Shown: positions 37,436-45,979 of the stretch, one piece after another
Layout: every line of letters begins with the position of its first letter
Numbering within the stretch: position 1 is the first letter of the stretch
Assembly: GCF_016592435.1 (NCBI RefSeq)
Contig: NZ_AP014545.1
Location: 2,922,693-2,986,692, forward strand
Direction: 5' to 3'
Length of the DNA stretch: 64,000 bases
From: Amphritea japonica ATCC BAA-1530
Lineage (GTDB): Bacteria > Pseudomonadota > Gammaproteobacteria > Pseudomonadales > Balneatricaceae
Notes under the pieces: model-generated
Databases searched by the model: none
Told to the model about the DNA's origin: nothing
What the model saw: the letters and a program-made list of their open reading frames with translations, nothing else
Translations under genes and position numbers: made by a program

Positions 37436-38426
37436 TTTCCAGGTCAGGGAAGCGTTGCTTTACAGCAGCTTCAGCATCGGCGGTAAATAGCAGCTTAATA
37501 TTCGGTCCGGCATCCATGGTGAAATATAGTTCGATACCCTCTGCCCGCGCCTGCCAGATACTTTGCATGGCAGCCACAGAGTCCGGTTGCCAATAGAGTA
37601 ACGGCGGCCAGGACGCGATCATAGTCGCGTGCATCGACAGTGCGTTTTGCTCTGCTGTTTCACCCAACAGGGTAAAATTCTGATCGGTGATCGCCTGATG
37701 TAAGCGTTGCAAATCCGCCGCTGCCTGCAAGGGCCAGCTCTGATACAGATGAGCAGTGTCCACCGTGCGGTTCATGCCGGAGCGGGAGTCCACCGCTTTC
37801 TCTCCGGTACTTACTTTGACCAGCCCGATTCGCAGGTCAGCCCAACGGCTGTCTAACGGCAGTGCAAAACTATCCATACCATCTTCACGTACCCCCATTT
37901 GCCATTCGACAAAGCCTTCATAGAGTGAACGACTGGCACTGCCGCTACCCATACGGGCAAATGCTGACAGCACTTTCAGGTCAAGATCCAGACCATAGAA
38001 TCGGTCCACCGCCAGCATCAGGGCCGCAAAACCAGAGGCAGAAGATGCCAGCCCCGCAGCGGTAGGAATATTATTCGCAGTTTCGACTTTGACACAGTGT
38101 TCATCAGCACGACGAAACAGGTCAATAAACGCGATCACTTTACGTGAAAACTTATCCTCGGCTAAAAGACGTATTCCGTTGAGCCATACCTGATCCTCTT
38201 CGGCAACAGAGATTGCCGTTTTACTTCCCAGATGAGCCAGCGAAATAGAGAGACTGCTGTTAACAGGCAGATTCAGTTCTGCTTCCCGTTTACCCCAGTA
38301 CTTACAAAGGGCTATATTGCTTGGGGCAAAGACTGGCTCAATAGTATCTGTGATGGGCTTGACGGATGCCGGAAGATACTGAGAAATTACGCTTTGCTTG
38401 GTGAATACAGAATTAGATGAGCTCAA
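37416..38426 (-). CDS. mvaD: Diphosphomevalonate decarboxylase
   Basis: 336 residues. The ATP- and substrate-binding motifs of the family are present: ALCKYWGKR (about residues 39-47), NIPTAAGLASSASGFAAL (about 118-135), GSGSASRSL (about 158-166) with the catalytic-loop Ser/Arg, and FTMDAGPNIKLL near the C-terminus (about 303-314). It performs the ATP-dependent decarboxylation of mevalonate 5-diphosphate to isopentenyl diphosphate. The TTG start has AAGGTG six bases upstream and overlaps the preceding kinase gene by 14 nt. Confidence 0.95.
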   Translation of the reverse strand: MSSSNSVFTKQSVISQYLPASVKPITDTIEPVFAPSNIALCKYWGKREAELNLPVNSSLSISLAHLGSKTAISVAEEDQVWLNGIRLLAEDKFSRKVIAFIDLFRRADEHCVKVETANNIPTAAGLASSASGFAALMLAVDRFYGLDLDLKVLSAFARMGSGSASRSLYEGFVEWQMGVREDGMDSFALPLDSRWADLRIGLVKVSTGEKAVDSRSGMNRTVDTAHLYQSWPLQAAADLQRLHQAITDQNFTLLGETAEQNALSMHATMIASWPPLLYWQPDSVAAMQSIWQARAEGIELYFTMDAGPNIKLLFTADAEAAVKQRFPDLEIVAPFG

Positions 38427-39354
38427 TGGTTACACCTTCAGCTGATACGGAAACGGGTATCTCTTCATAGGATAATGGCAGATCGACAGGTTTACCCAGA
38501 GATATCACACAATCCCCCAGGCCGGAGCCAGAAATTTTAGCCCCTGTGATCGAGGGGTTCTGACGCAGAGTATAGATAATCTCTGCCAACTTTTTATCAT
38601 TGACACCCAATGCATCCATCAACCCCTGATAGATATTCATCAGTTCACCAAAACGCTGCCAGTCACTGTTATCAACCGCTGTTTCAGCTTCCTCGGTAGT
38701 CTCCCCCATTAAACGGTAGATACCACTGTACAACCAGGGATAACGCTGAGCCTTGCCTTCAACAAATTTCAAAACATCCGGGGTTTTCATCTTGTAGCCA
38801 ACATAAAACAAGCTGATCTCAGGCCGCCCCTGTAACGCTTTGATCATCGGGCCTGCATCATCAGTCGCCGCAGTATATCCAACTACTCCGCCATACACGG
38901 CAGCCACAAGATCAGTTCCGGAACCCCGCCCATCCTGAACCTCATGGACAACCGCCAGTGCTTCATCAAATAGAAAATCGGCATCGACAGCCTCCCTGCC
39001 GATATAAGCCTGTAATGCGGTAACCACCGCAGCGGTAACAGCAGCAGATGAACCCAATCCCACAGTATGAGAAAACTCCGATACGATCTGCAAGTCAAAA
39101 CCAGCTGGCAGTTTAACTAGCTGACGTTTAATGGCTGCCAGCACAAAACTAAGAGAAGGATCTTCAGTTAAATTATCAAGATTAGAGCTATACTGCGCCA
39201 GCGCCGAATCGATAGTGACAACCCGATCGGTACGAGGGGTCAGCATAACCGTAATATACTTATCCACAGCACAGGCCAATGCTCGCTGACCGAATAAAAC
39301 CGCATGTTCACCCATTAGCATCAGACTGCCAGGGGCTGTAACCTTAATCCTCAA
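38413..39354 (-). CDS. GHMP kinase of the mevalonate pathway (mevalonate or phosphomevalonate kinase)
   Basis: 313 residues. GHMP motif 1 is PGSLMLMGEHAVLFG (about residues 8-22), motif 2 VGLGSSAAVTAAVV (about 100-113), a GRGSGTDLVAAVYGG segment (about 143-157) and motif 3 GAKISGSGLGDCV (about 273-285). The TTG at 39354 is chosen because AAGGAG lies six bases upstream; it overlaps the other kinase gene by 11 nt, and the longer frame to 39441 would overlap by 98 nt. Both kinases in the cluster look mevalonate-kinase-like. One should perform the second phosphorylation; SGTD in place of PSGID makes this one the better phosphomevalonate kinase candidate, but that is inference. Confidence 0.85.
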   Translation of the reverse strand: MRIKVTAPGSLMLMGEHAVLFGQRALACAVDKYITVMLTPRTDRVVTIDSALAQYSSNLDNLTEDPSLSFVLAAIKRQLVKLPAGFDLQIVSEFSHTVGLGSSAAVTAAVVTALQAYIGREAVDADFLFDEALAVVHEVQDGRGSGTDLVAAVYGGVVGYTAATDDAGPMIKALQGRPEISLFYVGYKMKTPDVLKFVEGKAQRYPWLYSGIYRLMGETTEEAETAVDNSDWQRFGELMNIYQGLMDALGVNDKKLAEIIYTLRQNPSITGAKISGSGLGDCVISLGKPVDLPLSYEEIPVSVSAEGVTIELI

Positions 39355-40345
39355 GACGGGCTCCTTCACTATCTTCTTCAATCGCGAAATATGAATAGCC
39401 GTACTGCGCACACAGAGTAGCCAGATCGATTGTCGGCGCATAGGCGATCAGCGCACCGGCCCCGACACCTTTTATTGAGCCAGCTCCACTGATTTTGGCC
39501 GCACCACCCAGTTGTTCCAACTCATAGATGAAGCGCTGAACCGGCTCAGGCACTACGCCAATCTGCGTTAACAATCGATGATTTTCTCTCAGTGACTCAC
39601 CGGGGCTTTCACCCAGTACAATAGCTGCTGTCAGCTGTTCCGTAACCGTACTGAACGCCTGCCAGATCGAGGACTCTCCGAAACGGCGGCGTACAGAATC
39701 AACACAGTCACCGGTTCCTACTTCGGGTGTGCCACTGTGGATATAATACCAGCCATCTCCTAGCTGGAGCGATGATGACTCTACCTGCCCTTTCATCACC
39801 TGCACCAACCCACCGTAACTCACTGTCGCTGCATCAATAAGGCCACCACGCCCATGACACAATCGCTCACAGTATCGTACCCGCTGAAAAAGCTCCGGAG
39901 TATCAAGCGGCGAAGAAAAGAGTTTTTGACCAAGAGACGTAACAGCAGCACCCAGAGCAGCAGAGGAACCCATACCGGACCCAAGCGGCAACTGAGAATA
40001 GATTTCTAACGTCACACCACTGTCAGGAGAGTCTTCAGGCAAACACAGACCCAGCGCATAAAGTGCTAACTGCTGGGGTGTTTCAAGGATATCACCGGCC
40101 GTTAATTCACCTGATTCAAATAGGTTAAAACGGTGGTCAAGGCGGTTTATTAACTGGCGCAGATCAGCCCAGTTTATGTGCCCTTGCCAACCAGCTTCTG
40201 GCAGGTGCCAGCTGAGCCCATCGGTTTGAGTCTGTTGTGCGTTACATCGGATATATCGGTTGACCGCCAGAGCGATAGCCGGCGCCCCGTAAACTGCTGA
40301 GTGTTCACCACTGAGAATCAGCTTACCCGGGGCACACGCCTTCAT
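39344..40345 (-). CDS. Mevalonate kinase-like GHMP kinase
   Basis: 333 residues. Motif 1 is APGKLILSGEHSAVYG (about residues 5-20), close to the canonical mevalonate kinase opening; motif 2 LPLGSGMGSSAALGAAV (about 118-134); a CHGRGGLIDAATVSYGG segment (about 163-179); motif 3 AAKISGAGSIKGVGAGAL, with a short insertion after SGAG. It should phosphorylate mevalonate at C5 using ATP. The decision between this gene and the next for the mevalonate kinase step rests on motif 1 only. It lies 12 nt downstream of mvaS. Confidence 0.82.
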   Translation of the reverse strand: MKACAPGKLILSGEHSAVYGAPAIALAVNRYIRCNAQQTQTDGLSWHLPEAGWQGHINWADLRQLINRLDHRFNLFESGELTAGDILETPQQLALYALGLCLPEDSPDSGVTLEIYSQLPLGSGMGSSAALGAAVTSLGQKLFSSPLDTPELFQRVRYCERLCHGRGGLIDAATVSYGGLVQVMKGQVESSSLQLGDGWYYIHSGTPEVGTGDCVDSVRRRFGESSIWQAFSTVTEQLTAAIVLGESPGESLRENHRLLTQIGVVPEPVQRFIYELEQLGGAAKISGAGSIKGVGAGALIAYAPTIDLATLCAQYGYSYFAIEEDSEGARLED

Positions 40346-40357
40346 GTAGGGAACTCC

Positions 40358-41524
40358 TTAGCAGGAGATATATTCACGCTTATGATGGGAGATGCCCACC
40401 AGACGGAACCGCCCGGTCGTGCCTTCGGCCTTAACATGCTCGCCGCCATCAACCGGATCTATATCATTATAAAGCTTCAGATATTCATCATATGAGACTT
40501 CGCTACGCGCCGCCAGCATCAGCTGGTGCTTATCCCCGTGCAGGTACTTCTCATACCCAGCAACGACTTTCCCGGAGAAAAACTCCGCAACACAACCGGA
40601 ACCGTAACTGAAAAAACCTACCCGCTTACCGGCTAGATTGTGCTTACAATTCTCCAGCAATGATGCCAGCCCGATATACATCGATGCCGTATAGCTGTTG
40701 CCAATAATTCGGTTATATAACAGCGTATCTTCAACCTGGCGATCCAGCAGTTCTGGTGTCAGGTTACTCTTATTAACACGCGCCAGATGCTTATGGGCTT
40801 TCTGAGCCATTCGGGTAAAAGGCAGGTGATAACAGAAATGCTGCATATCGCTAAAGGCCAGCGAACTGACTTCACGGAAGTGCTCCCAGGCATATTTCAA
40901 CGATTTTAGATAAATTTTAGTCGAATACTTACCATCAACCAATGCGGTTGAACGATAATTAGGCCGCCAGAAGTCCATCACGTCTTCGGTATGATTACCG
41001 ACTTCAGGGTCCAGTTCGACCAGGCGAGGGTTCGCCGTAATTAACATTGCAACCGCACCACAACCCTGGGTTGCCTCACCTGAGGTATCCAGATCGTAAC
41101 GAGCAACATCAGACGCAATCACCAGCACTTTCTGATTCGGCTGGCGAGCGACCAGGGCGCAGCCCATCTGAATCGCAGCGGTTGCACTATAACAAGCCTG
41201 CTTAAGCTCAACGACCCGACAATTCGGGGTGAGCCCTAATAAACGGTGAACGTAGACACCTGCAGACTTTGACTGGTCAATACCCGTCTCCGTCGCAAAC
41301 ATCACCGTGCTAATAGCATCAGTGCCAACCCGCTCTATCAAAGGCAGGGCAGCATTTGCAGCCATAGTCACTACATCTTCATCCGGGGCAGGCATGCCCA
41401 TTTTTTCTTGCCCTATACCCTGATAATACTTTTCAGCATCGATTTCCTGAACAGTAGCCAGGTTCTTCAGATCCAAAAAGTAGTTAGAGGTGTAAAAGCT
41501 AATTTCATCAATACCGACGGACAT
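40358..41524 (-). CDS. mvaS: Hydroxymethylglutaryl-CoA synthase
   Basis: 388 residues, typical of bacterial HMG-CoA synthases. The general-base Glu is in ATETGIDQSKS (about residue 79), the acetyl-accepting Cys in KQACYSATAA (about residue 111) and the catalytic His in YHLPFTRMAQKAH (about residue 233). SYGSGCVAEFF is also conserved. It condenses acetyl-CoA with acetoacetyl-CoA, the first committed step of the mevalonate route. It sits 15 nt after the isomerase gene. No thiolase gene is in the cluster, so acetoacetyl-CoA must come from elsewhere. Confidence 0.96.
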   Translation of the reverse strand: MSVGIDEISFYTSNYFLDLKNLATVQEIDAEKYYQGIGQEKMGMPAPDEDVVTMAANAALPLIERVGTDAISTVMFATETGIDQSKSAGVYVHRLLGLTPNCRVVELKQACYSATAAIQMGCALVARQPNQKVLVIASDVARYDLDTSGEATQGCGAVAMLITANPRLVELDPEVGNHTEDVMDFWRPNYRSTALVDGKYSTKIYLKSLKYAWEHFREVSSLAFSDMQHFCYHLPFTRMAQKAHKHLARVNKSNLTPELLDRQVEDTLLYNRIIGNSYTASMYIGLASLLENCKHNLAGKRVGFFSYGSGCVAEFFSGKVVAGYEKYLHGDKHQLMLAARSEVSYDEYLKLYNDIDPVDGGEHVKAEGTTGRFRLVGISHHKREYISC

Positions 41525-41539
41525 ACGTACTTAAAATCC

Positions 41540-42571
41540 TCAACGCTCGCCCAGAATGAGAGCCCGATTCATAAATAAACTATTCACATCCGGCATGCCC
41601 AGCAAAAACATCGCTGTGGTGAATTCACGCCGGCGCTGCTCTATCACCTGAACCACTGAATCCGCAGAATCCATCGCGGGTTTGAGGAAAGGCGCGGCCA
41701 TGCCGCAGAGCGAGGCGCCGAGTATAACAGATTTAACCATATCAATCCCATCCCTGAGACCACCACTGGCGATGAAACCTGCACTATTTTGATAGGGTTG
41801 AGCCAGTTTTAATGCCTCTGGGGTTGGAATCCCCCAATCCTGGAAGCAAAGCCCCAGGTCATCGCCGCTATTCACACCACGATGATGCTCTATTCGACTC
41901 CAGGAAGTACCGCCACAGCCAGCCAGATCAAACCACTTAATACCGGCTAAAATACCGCTTTCAATATCCAGGGGAGAGAGCCCTGCCCCCACCTCTTTTA
42001 ATAACACTGGCACGCTCAACCCGGCTGAGATTGCTTTAATTTTTGCCTGAAGACCCGAGAAATCAGTATCACCTTCCGGCTGGACGGCTTCCTGTAAAGG
42101 ATTGAGGTGTAAATAGAGCCCATCAGCCCCTAACAGATCGACAGCCTCCTGACATTGCTGCAGAGAGAAACCATAATTCAGCTGTACCGCCCCAATATTC
42201 CCCAACAACACTGTGCTAGGCGCATATTGCCGCAACTCAAAACTCTCACGGGCCGATGACTGGGTAAACATAACCCGCTGAGACCCCACTGCCAGCGCAA
42301 CACCCGTACGCTCAGCCGCTTCTGCCAGATTGCGATTAATCGTTTTAATCAGCGTATGGTCGCCACCGGTCATCGATGAAATCAGCAGTGGGAAGCTGAG
42401 CTTTTTACCGAGAAACTCGACCGATGTATCAATTTCATCCAACGCCAGATCCGGCAACGCCCGGTGACTCAATCGAATCTGATCAAAGTAACGACCATCA
42501 CGATCGGTTAATGGATCATTTTCAATCGCCCGAATATGCTCAATTTTACGATCGTTGGTCTGATCAGACAT
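41540..42571 (-). CDS. fni: Type 2 isopentenyl-diphosphate delta-isomerase (FMN-dependent)
   Basis: 343 residues in a TIM barrel. RKIEHIRAIE opening, SSMTGGDHTLIKTINRNLAEAA (about residues 65-86), GSQRVMF, LHLNPLQEAVQPEGDTDF with the catalytic Gln (about 150-167), VLLKEVGAGLS and DLAGCGGTSWSRIE. It interconverts IPP and DMAPP with reduced FMN. The type 2 enzyme commonly travels with mevalonate genes. Its ATG shares one base with the HMG-CoA reductase stop, so the two are coupled. Confidence 0.96.
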   Translation of the reverse strand: MSDQTNDRKIEHIRAIENDPLTDRDGRYFDQIRLSHRALPDLALDEIDTSVEFLGKKLSFPLLISSMTGGDHTLIKTINRNLAEAAERTGVALAVGSQRVMFTQSSARESFELRQYAPSTVLLGNIGAVQLNYGFSLQQCQEAVDLLGADGLYLHLNPLQEAVQPEGDTDFSGLQAKIKAISAGLSVPVLLKEVGAGLSPLDIESGILAGIKWFDLAGCGGTSWSRIEHHRGVNSGDDLGLCFQDWGIPTPEALKLAQPYQNSAGFIASGGLRDGIDMVKSVILGASLCGMAAPFLKPAMDSADSVVQVIEQRRREFTTAMFLLGMPDVNSLFMNRALILGER

Positions 42572-43608
42572 CAGCGTTCCATTTTAAGGTGAGATTCCAT
42601 CAACTCACCGGGATTAGTCTGAGCAGCCATCAGCGATAGCTCTCCGCAAAGAACTGTCGCGGCACAAATAGCCGCCAGGCGACGGGCATTTTCACCCGGT
42701 TTACGATCATCTTTACATCCCAGCGCTGCCAAATTCTGCTCAACGAATTCAATCCCTTTACCATTACCAACACTACCGACAATCAGATTAGGTAAGGTAC
42801 AGGAAAAATACAGGTCACCATTACGTACCTCTGCATGAACAATACCCTGAGAGCCTTCAATAATATTGGCCGCATCCTGACCCGTAGCCAGATAAAAAGC
42901 CAGCAGCATGTTGGCATAATGCGCATTGGCACTGCGCAACCCACCAGCAATCATTGTACCAATCAGGTTTTTCTTAATGTTCAGGTCAACCACTTTTTCT
43001 GGTGTGGTTTTTAAACGACGTTCACATAGCTCTCGCGGAATCAGTATCTCGCTGACAACATATTTACCCCGCCCCAGAATACCATTAACAGCTGTCGCCT
43101 TTTTATCAGAGCAATAGTTAGCCGATATAGATGAATAACGAAGTTGCGGGTACTCTTTTAATAACCAGGGAATCAGCTTATCCGCAGCATTAGTCACCAT
43201 ATTATGACCCGACGCATCACCGGTGGTGAACTCTAGTCGCAAGTAAATTAGGTTCGCTACAATCTGACTATTCAGGGCAACCAGCTTAGCAAAGCGACTG
43301 GTCGTCGCCACTACTTCGTTCAAATCTTCCTGCCTGGATTTGATCGATTCAAGCGCTTTAAGCGCCTCCAGAGCATCATCCGCTTCCAGTAGAATAGAGC
43401 GACTCATCCGCTCGTCGATGACCGTTGTTTTTATCCCCTCTTCAGTCAGAGCCGAGATCCGGGCTCCTCGCCCCACAGAGGGCCAGAGTGGCGTTTCGTA
43501 AGTTGCCAATGGCACAGCAATTTTTTCATTAAGGACATGCCCGCTAATCTTAATAGGGCCGACTGTGCGCATAGGAATCGGGGCTTGCTGGATTTTATGG
43601 GATTTCAT
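42571..43608 (-). CDS. mvaA: Hydroxymethylglutaryl-CoA reductase
   Basis: 345 residues from the ATG at 43608 (MKSHKIQQ); the open frame continues 20 codons further through the leader hairpin and is not used. The catalytic Glu lies in PLATYETPLWPSVGRG, which lines up with the class I/archaeal PLATTEGALVASVNRG. The other core motifs are TGDASGHNM (substrate Asp), ANYCSDKK (catalytic Lys) and GTMIAGGLRSANAHYAN (His). It reduces HMG-CoA to mevalonate. It is closer to the class I layout than to the class II enzymes of Pseudomonas mevalonii, judged by eye. First gene of the operon. Confidence 0.92.
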   Translation of the reverse strand: MKSHKIQQAPIPMRTVGPIKISGHVLNEKIAVPLATYETPLWPSVGRGARISALTEEGIKTTVIDERMSRSILLEADDALEALKALESIKSRQEDLNEVVATTSRFAKLVALNSQIVANLIYLRLEFTTGDASGHNMVTNAADKLIPWLLKEYPQLRYSSISANYCSDKKATAVNGILGRGKYVVSEILIPRELCERRLKTTPEKVVDLNIKKNLIGTMIAGGLRSANAHYANMLLAFYLATGQDAANIIEGSQGIVHAEVRNGDLYFSCTLPNLIVGSVGNGKGIEFVEQNLAALGCKDDRKPGENARRLAAICAATVLCGELSLMAAQTNPGELMESHLKMER

Positions 43609-43624
43609 AATCTCTCGACACAAT

Positions 43625-43675
43625 AAAAAAGGGCTGCCGCGATCAGAAAAGCATGATCCGCTCTGCACCCCTTCA
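43625..43675 (-). promoter_or_regulatory. Terminator-like leader hairpin (possible attenuator) before the mevalonate operon
   Basis: On the minus strand an imperfect stem (GATCA/TGATC, GC/GC, TGC/GCA, GGG/CCC with small internal loops) is followed at once by TTTTTT. The T run ends 16 nt before the mvaA ATG, so the hairpin lies in the leader of the operon it could stop. Confidence 0.5.
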
Positions 43676-43860
43676 GGAAGCTCGTATTGGTGGGGATTTT
43701 ATATAGCCGCTCGATAATATGCAATTAAAGGCCTGTCAGGCTATAAATTCTGATCACCCCCGGATTTTAGTACCCAAACTGGCCACGCAAACTTGACCAT
43801 CCAGATTTTTCCCGGCGATACTTAGGGTTTGATAAACCAGAACCAGCGGAAATCAGGCAT

Positions 43861-44214
43861 ATGCTCTACGCAATCAGGAATGAACAGGGACAAATTACTT
43901 CTCTGTCAACGCATCCGGTTGGAAACTCAACCGTGGCAGATATAGCCGACCCGGAAGTCGCTCATTTCCTATCGAGTAATAGCGAAGCCAGCAGCCCACA
44001 AGAGTTTCTGGAAAAATCAGACTCTGAAGTCAGCCGGATTATTGAAGACCTTATCGACCTGCTGATTTCAAAAAATACAATCCTGTTTACCGACCTTCCC
44101 GAAGCGGCTCAACAGAAGCTGCTGACGCGAAAACTAGCGCGTTCGGCATACGATAACGAGCCGGCTAAGCCCTCAATGGGAAATTTCATTTTAACCGACG
44201 ACGATACTATCTAA
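43861..44214 (+). CDS. Conserved hypothetical protein, 117 aa
   Basis: A small acidic cytosolic protein. The N-terminal half opens MLYAIRNEQGQITSLSTHPV. The C-terminal half has VSRIIEDLIDLLISKNTILFTDLPEAAQQKLLTRK (about residues 57-91), a strongly conserved helix-loop-helix in a gammaproteobacterial family of about 110 residues, sometimes mislabelled as tryptophan synthase beta-like. No catalytic motif. It is divergent from the mevalonate operon and convergent with the receiver-TPR gene. Function unknown. Confidence 0.7.
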   Translation: MLYAIRNEQGQITSLSTHPVGNSTVADIADPEVAHFLSSNSEASSPQEFLEKSDSEVSRIIEDLIDLLISKNTILFTDLPEAAQQKLLTRKLARSAYDNEPAKPSMGNFILTDDDTI

Positions 44215-44244
44215 TCTGAACTTTCCAGACATCGGCATAACCGC

Positions 44245-45834
44245 TCAGGCTCCGACGTCTGTTTCATGCTTCAACTGCGCCATCGAGCGGATCATCTCGG
44301 CACAACGATCGGATAGAGAAAGGTAGCGCTTCTGCTGACGCAGACTCAAAGCACCGTAATTAATACTGTATAGCGCATTATCACACTGCAGTAGCAACTC
44401 ATGGCGCTCAGGCCCTGGATGACGGGCTTGCTCCAGCGCAGTCTGCACCAGATTCAGCGTCAGGCTGGGATTATTTGGCAATATACCATCGGCACGCACA
44501 AAAAAGCCCAAGGCTTTACGATACTCTTTCTTACGGTAAGCCAGCATCCCCTGAAGGTTTAATTTCCCCCACTCCAGGGCAGCGCTATCCCGATTAACCT
44601 GTTGCTTCATCGATTGCGCATCTGACTCAACAGAAGTACCTTCCATTCCTTCCAGAAATGGTTCAACCCATTCTGCTTTTTCGGTCAGCTCTAAGCCGCA
44701 AAAAAGGTCATACGCATTACGGGCGGCCAAATTAGCCCGGTCAGAAGCCCCTGACCGACGGTAAGCCTGCGCCGCCAACAAACGGGATTTAAACTGCACA
44801 ATGGGCTCACCAGGGAACGCCAACACCACATCTTCGAGAGCACGTATCGCTTGTTCTTCAATCTCTCGATCAAAGTTATCCCGCGCCAGTAAAGCAGCCA
44901 CCAGGCTGAAGTAATAATCTTCTGATTGAAAACAGCTATTGCGGGCATAACGAATAGCGTTGTTATACGCTTCTACTGCAACATTCCATTCTTGATTCTG
45001 CCCCGCCAAACTACCAAGAACACCCTGTAGCTCAGGCACCGTAGATTGCAGCATTATCGCTTTACGCAGCAGCCCAATCGCTTCACCCCGCTCTCCCAGT
45101 GCTTTGTATGTTCGAGCTAACCAGGTATAAGCCTCAACACAAAAATGAGATTCATCTATGACATGTTGCAACGCATCCCGGGCACTCAGGTAATGGCCCA
45201 GATGGCACAAAGACATTCCCAGACCCACTCTGGCCCAGGGCTGGTCTCGCTGAGCAACAATCGTTTCGAACAGGTGTACAGCTTCGGAGTACAAGCCTAG
45301 CTCGAGTAAAATAATCCCCCGCAGTCGCTGGATATACATATGCAGCCCTGGGTATCCCTGAGCCATTTTGCCACACATCTCTAGCGCCGCTTGTAGTTCC
45401 CCCTGATCCATCAGTTCTTCCAGCGGCAGCAGCACCTCTCTAATCCGCATAATCTTTTCAATGCGAAAGCGTAGCTTAGATTCAGCGTAGGGCTTTGATA
45501 TATAGGTATCGGGGGAGCTATCCAATGAGCCAAACAAAAGTTTAGACCGCTCCGGATCAACAATAAGGGTAAAGATGGTAGAGAACTTGCGGACGCCTTC
45601 TGCTGTTGCCTCTTGTATCAGTTGCAGCCCATTCTTATGGTCCTTGCCCTGATCAAACACTACAAAGCAGAGATCAAACGACAGCTCCCGCAACAACACC
45701 AGAGCCATATTGACGGAGGAAGCGACCTGAATGTCAGGCACCCCCATATTCCCCAGGATCATCTTGAGTTCAGCAAGATCTTCCAGGCGATTATCAACAA
45801 TCAGTACTTTCTTATCTGAGTAGTTGATTTCCAT
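44245..45834 (-). CDS. Response-regulator receiver protein with TPR repeats
   Basis: 529 residues. An N-terminal CheY-like receiver (about 7-130) has the acidic pocket at VDNRLED, probable phospho-acceptor Asp61 (CFVVFDQG), Thr in IFTLIVD and the invariant Lys in YISKPY. The rest is helical, with TPR-type repeats (about 165-330 and 430-480; for example WARVGLGMSLCHLGHYLSARDAL and EAYTWLARTYKALGERGEAI). There is no DNA-binding or enzymatic output, so it should act by protein contacts. No histidine kinase is adjacent. Similar receiver-TPR proteins occur in pseudomonads; partners are unknown. Confidence 0.85.
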   Translation of the reverse strand: MEINYSDKKVLIVDNRLEDLAELKMILGNMGVPDIQVASSVNMALVLLRELSFDLCFVVFDQGKDHKNGLQLIQEATAEGVRKFSTIFTLIVDPERSKLLFGSLDSSPDTYISKPYAESKLRFRIEKIMRIREVLLPLEELMDQGELQAALEMCGKMAQGYPGLHMYIQRLRGIILLELGLYSEAVHLFETIVAQRDQPWARVGLGMSLCHLGHYLSARDALQHVIDESHFCVEAYTWLARTYKALGERGEAIGLLRKAIMLQSTVPELQGVLGSLAGQNQEWNVAVEAYNNAIRYARNSCFQSEDYYFSLVAALLARDNFDREIEEQAIRALEDVVLAFPGEPIVQFKSRLLAAQAYRRSGASDRANLAARNAYDLFCGLELTEKAEWVEPFLEGMEGTSVESDAQSMKQQVNRDSAALEWGKLNLQGMLAYRKKEYRKALGFFVRADGILPNNPSLTLNLVQTALEQARHPGPERHELLLQCDNALYSINYGALSLRQQKRYLSLSDRCAEMIRSMAQLKHETDVGA

Positions 45835-45913
45835 AAACTCTACATTTGGGAATGAATATCAAAGTATCATATAAATCAGACTATTATCAAAGCCACAGCC
45901 ACGGGATTAGGCC

Positions 45914-45954
45914 ACAAAAAAACCCCGTTATGGTGACATAACGGGGTTTTTTTT
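45914..45954. terminator. Strong bidirectional terminator beyond argG
   Basis: AACCCCGTTATG/CATAACGGGGTT stem around GTGA, flanked by A7 on one side and T8 on the other. It serves argG on the minus strand. Confidence 0.9.
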
Positions 45955-45979
45955 ATCGATAGAGCCAACAAAGCCTGAC

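Noticed and set aside
43609-43668. Longer N-terminus for HMG-CoA reductase
   Set aside because: It would translate through the terminator-like hairpin and T run; the ATG at 43608 gives the normal protein.
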